Notes under the pieces: model-generated
Seen by the model: only the letters and a program-made list of their open reading frames with translations
Databases searched by the model: none
What the model was told of the DNA's origin: nothing
NCBI RefSeq assembly: GCF_044465595.1
Contig: NZ_JBITLV010000008.1
Coordinates: 1 to 64,000 of the forward strand
Origin: Spongisporangium articulatum
GTDB lineage: Bacteria > Actinomycetota > Actinomycetes > Actinomycetales > Kineosporiaceae
Reading direction: 5' to 3'
Length of the DNA: 64,000 bases
Shown here: positions 63,975 through 64,000 of the stretch, piece by piece
How positions within the stretch are numbered: the stretch's first letter is position 1
How the letters are laid out: each line of letters starts with the position of its first letter
Made by a program: the position numbers and the translations under genes

Positions 63975-64000
63975 GCGTTCTCGACGGGGCGCACCTCGGC
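63971..64000 (+). CDS. Start of a gene cut by the window edge
   Basis: GTG 63971-63973 overlaps the stop of the glycosyltransferase gene. Ten codons are visible (MSVLDGAHLG). Too little to identify; the tight coupling suggests another polysaccharide-synthesis gene. Confidence 0.55.
   Translation, partial: MSVLDGAHLG

Overview
The window comes from a very GC-rich actinobacterium. The evidence is near-universal G/C third codon positions, GTG/TTG starts with 4-base ATGA/GTGA stop-start overlaps, many transmembrane Ser/Thr kinases and FHA proteins, WXG100 proteins with an FtsK/EccC-type ATPase, a DUF222-HNH protein and an F420-type (DDN-like) protein. I cannot name the genus. I saw no rRNA, tRNA or CRISPR array and no complete insertion sequence.

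Left part (1-4.1 kb): a truncated secreted-protein fragment; a TetR-controlled membrane-protein operon with two near-identical operators laid over what looks like a leaderless promoter; the first of two initiating sugar-phosphate transferases for exopolysaccharide; and a YCII protein.

Signalling and secretion block (4.1-21.6 kb): two divergent receptor Ser/Thr kinases and an FHA adaptor sit next to a tightly packed minus-strand operon. That operon encodes an FHA membrane protein, an EssC/EccC-like secretion ATPase with its own FHA domain, a WXG100 protein, a 399-residue protein with a WXG100-like head, an EspG-like candidate chaperone and a membrane protein. Beyond it lies a kinase whose extracellular half is a complete sugar-type solute-binding protein, translationally coupled to a GH26-like lipoprotein. 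This is the most unusual part of the window. Phosphorylation-controlled secretion and polysaccharide sensing are inferences.

21.6-27 kb: a RibD/DHFR-like reductase, a DUF222-HNH protein, a DUF6615-like putative nuclease, a fourth receptor kinase with a PPVVD repeat stalk, and a small repeat-containing membrane protein.

Exopolysaccharide regions (27-37.8 kb and 42.4-58.5 kb, with outliers at 2.2 and 63.1 kb): almost every step is present twice. There are two polyprenyl-phosphate sugar transferases, two Wzz-BY-kinase fusions, two kinase-less Wzz-like proteins, two Wzx flippases, two Wzy/WaaL-like proteins, two DUF218 (YdcF-like) proteins, two WecG/TagA-type transferases and five other glycosyltransferases. 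Two complete or near-complete Wzx/Wzy pathways are implied. Between them (37.8-42.1 kb) lie a BLUF blue-light sensor and a GGDEF-EAL membrane protein, a plausible light and c-di-GMP input to polysaccharide production.

Right end (58.5-64 kb): a zinc-ribbon/discoidin-like protein, an emfourin-like protein, a small Cys-based phosphatase, a GH13 enzyme, a DDN-like protein, a coiled-coil protein and the start of another glycosyltransferase operon running off the edge. A 20-bp repeat, usually in pairs exactly 30 bp apart, recurs at 3.7, 49.1, 50.2 and 60.0 kb, and two of these pairs enclose a DUF559-like gene in inverted orientation. Intrinsic terminators are almost absent: most convergent genes end within 20 bp of each other.
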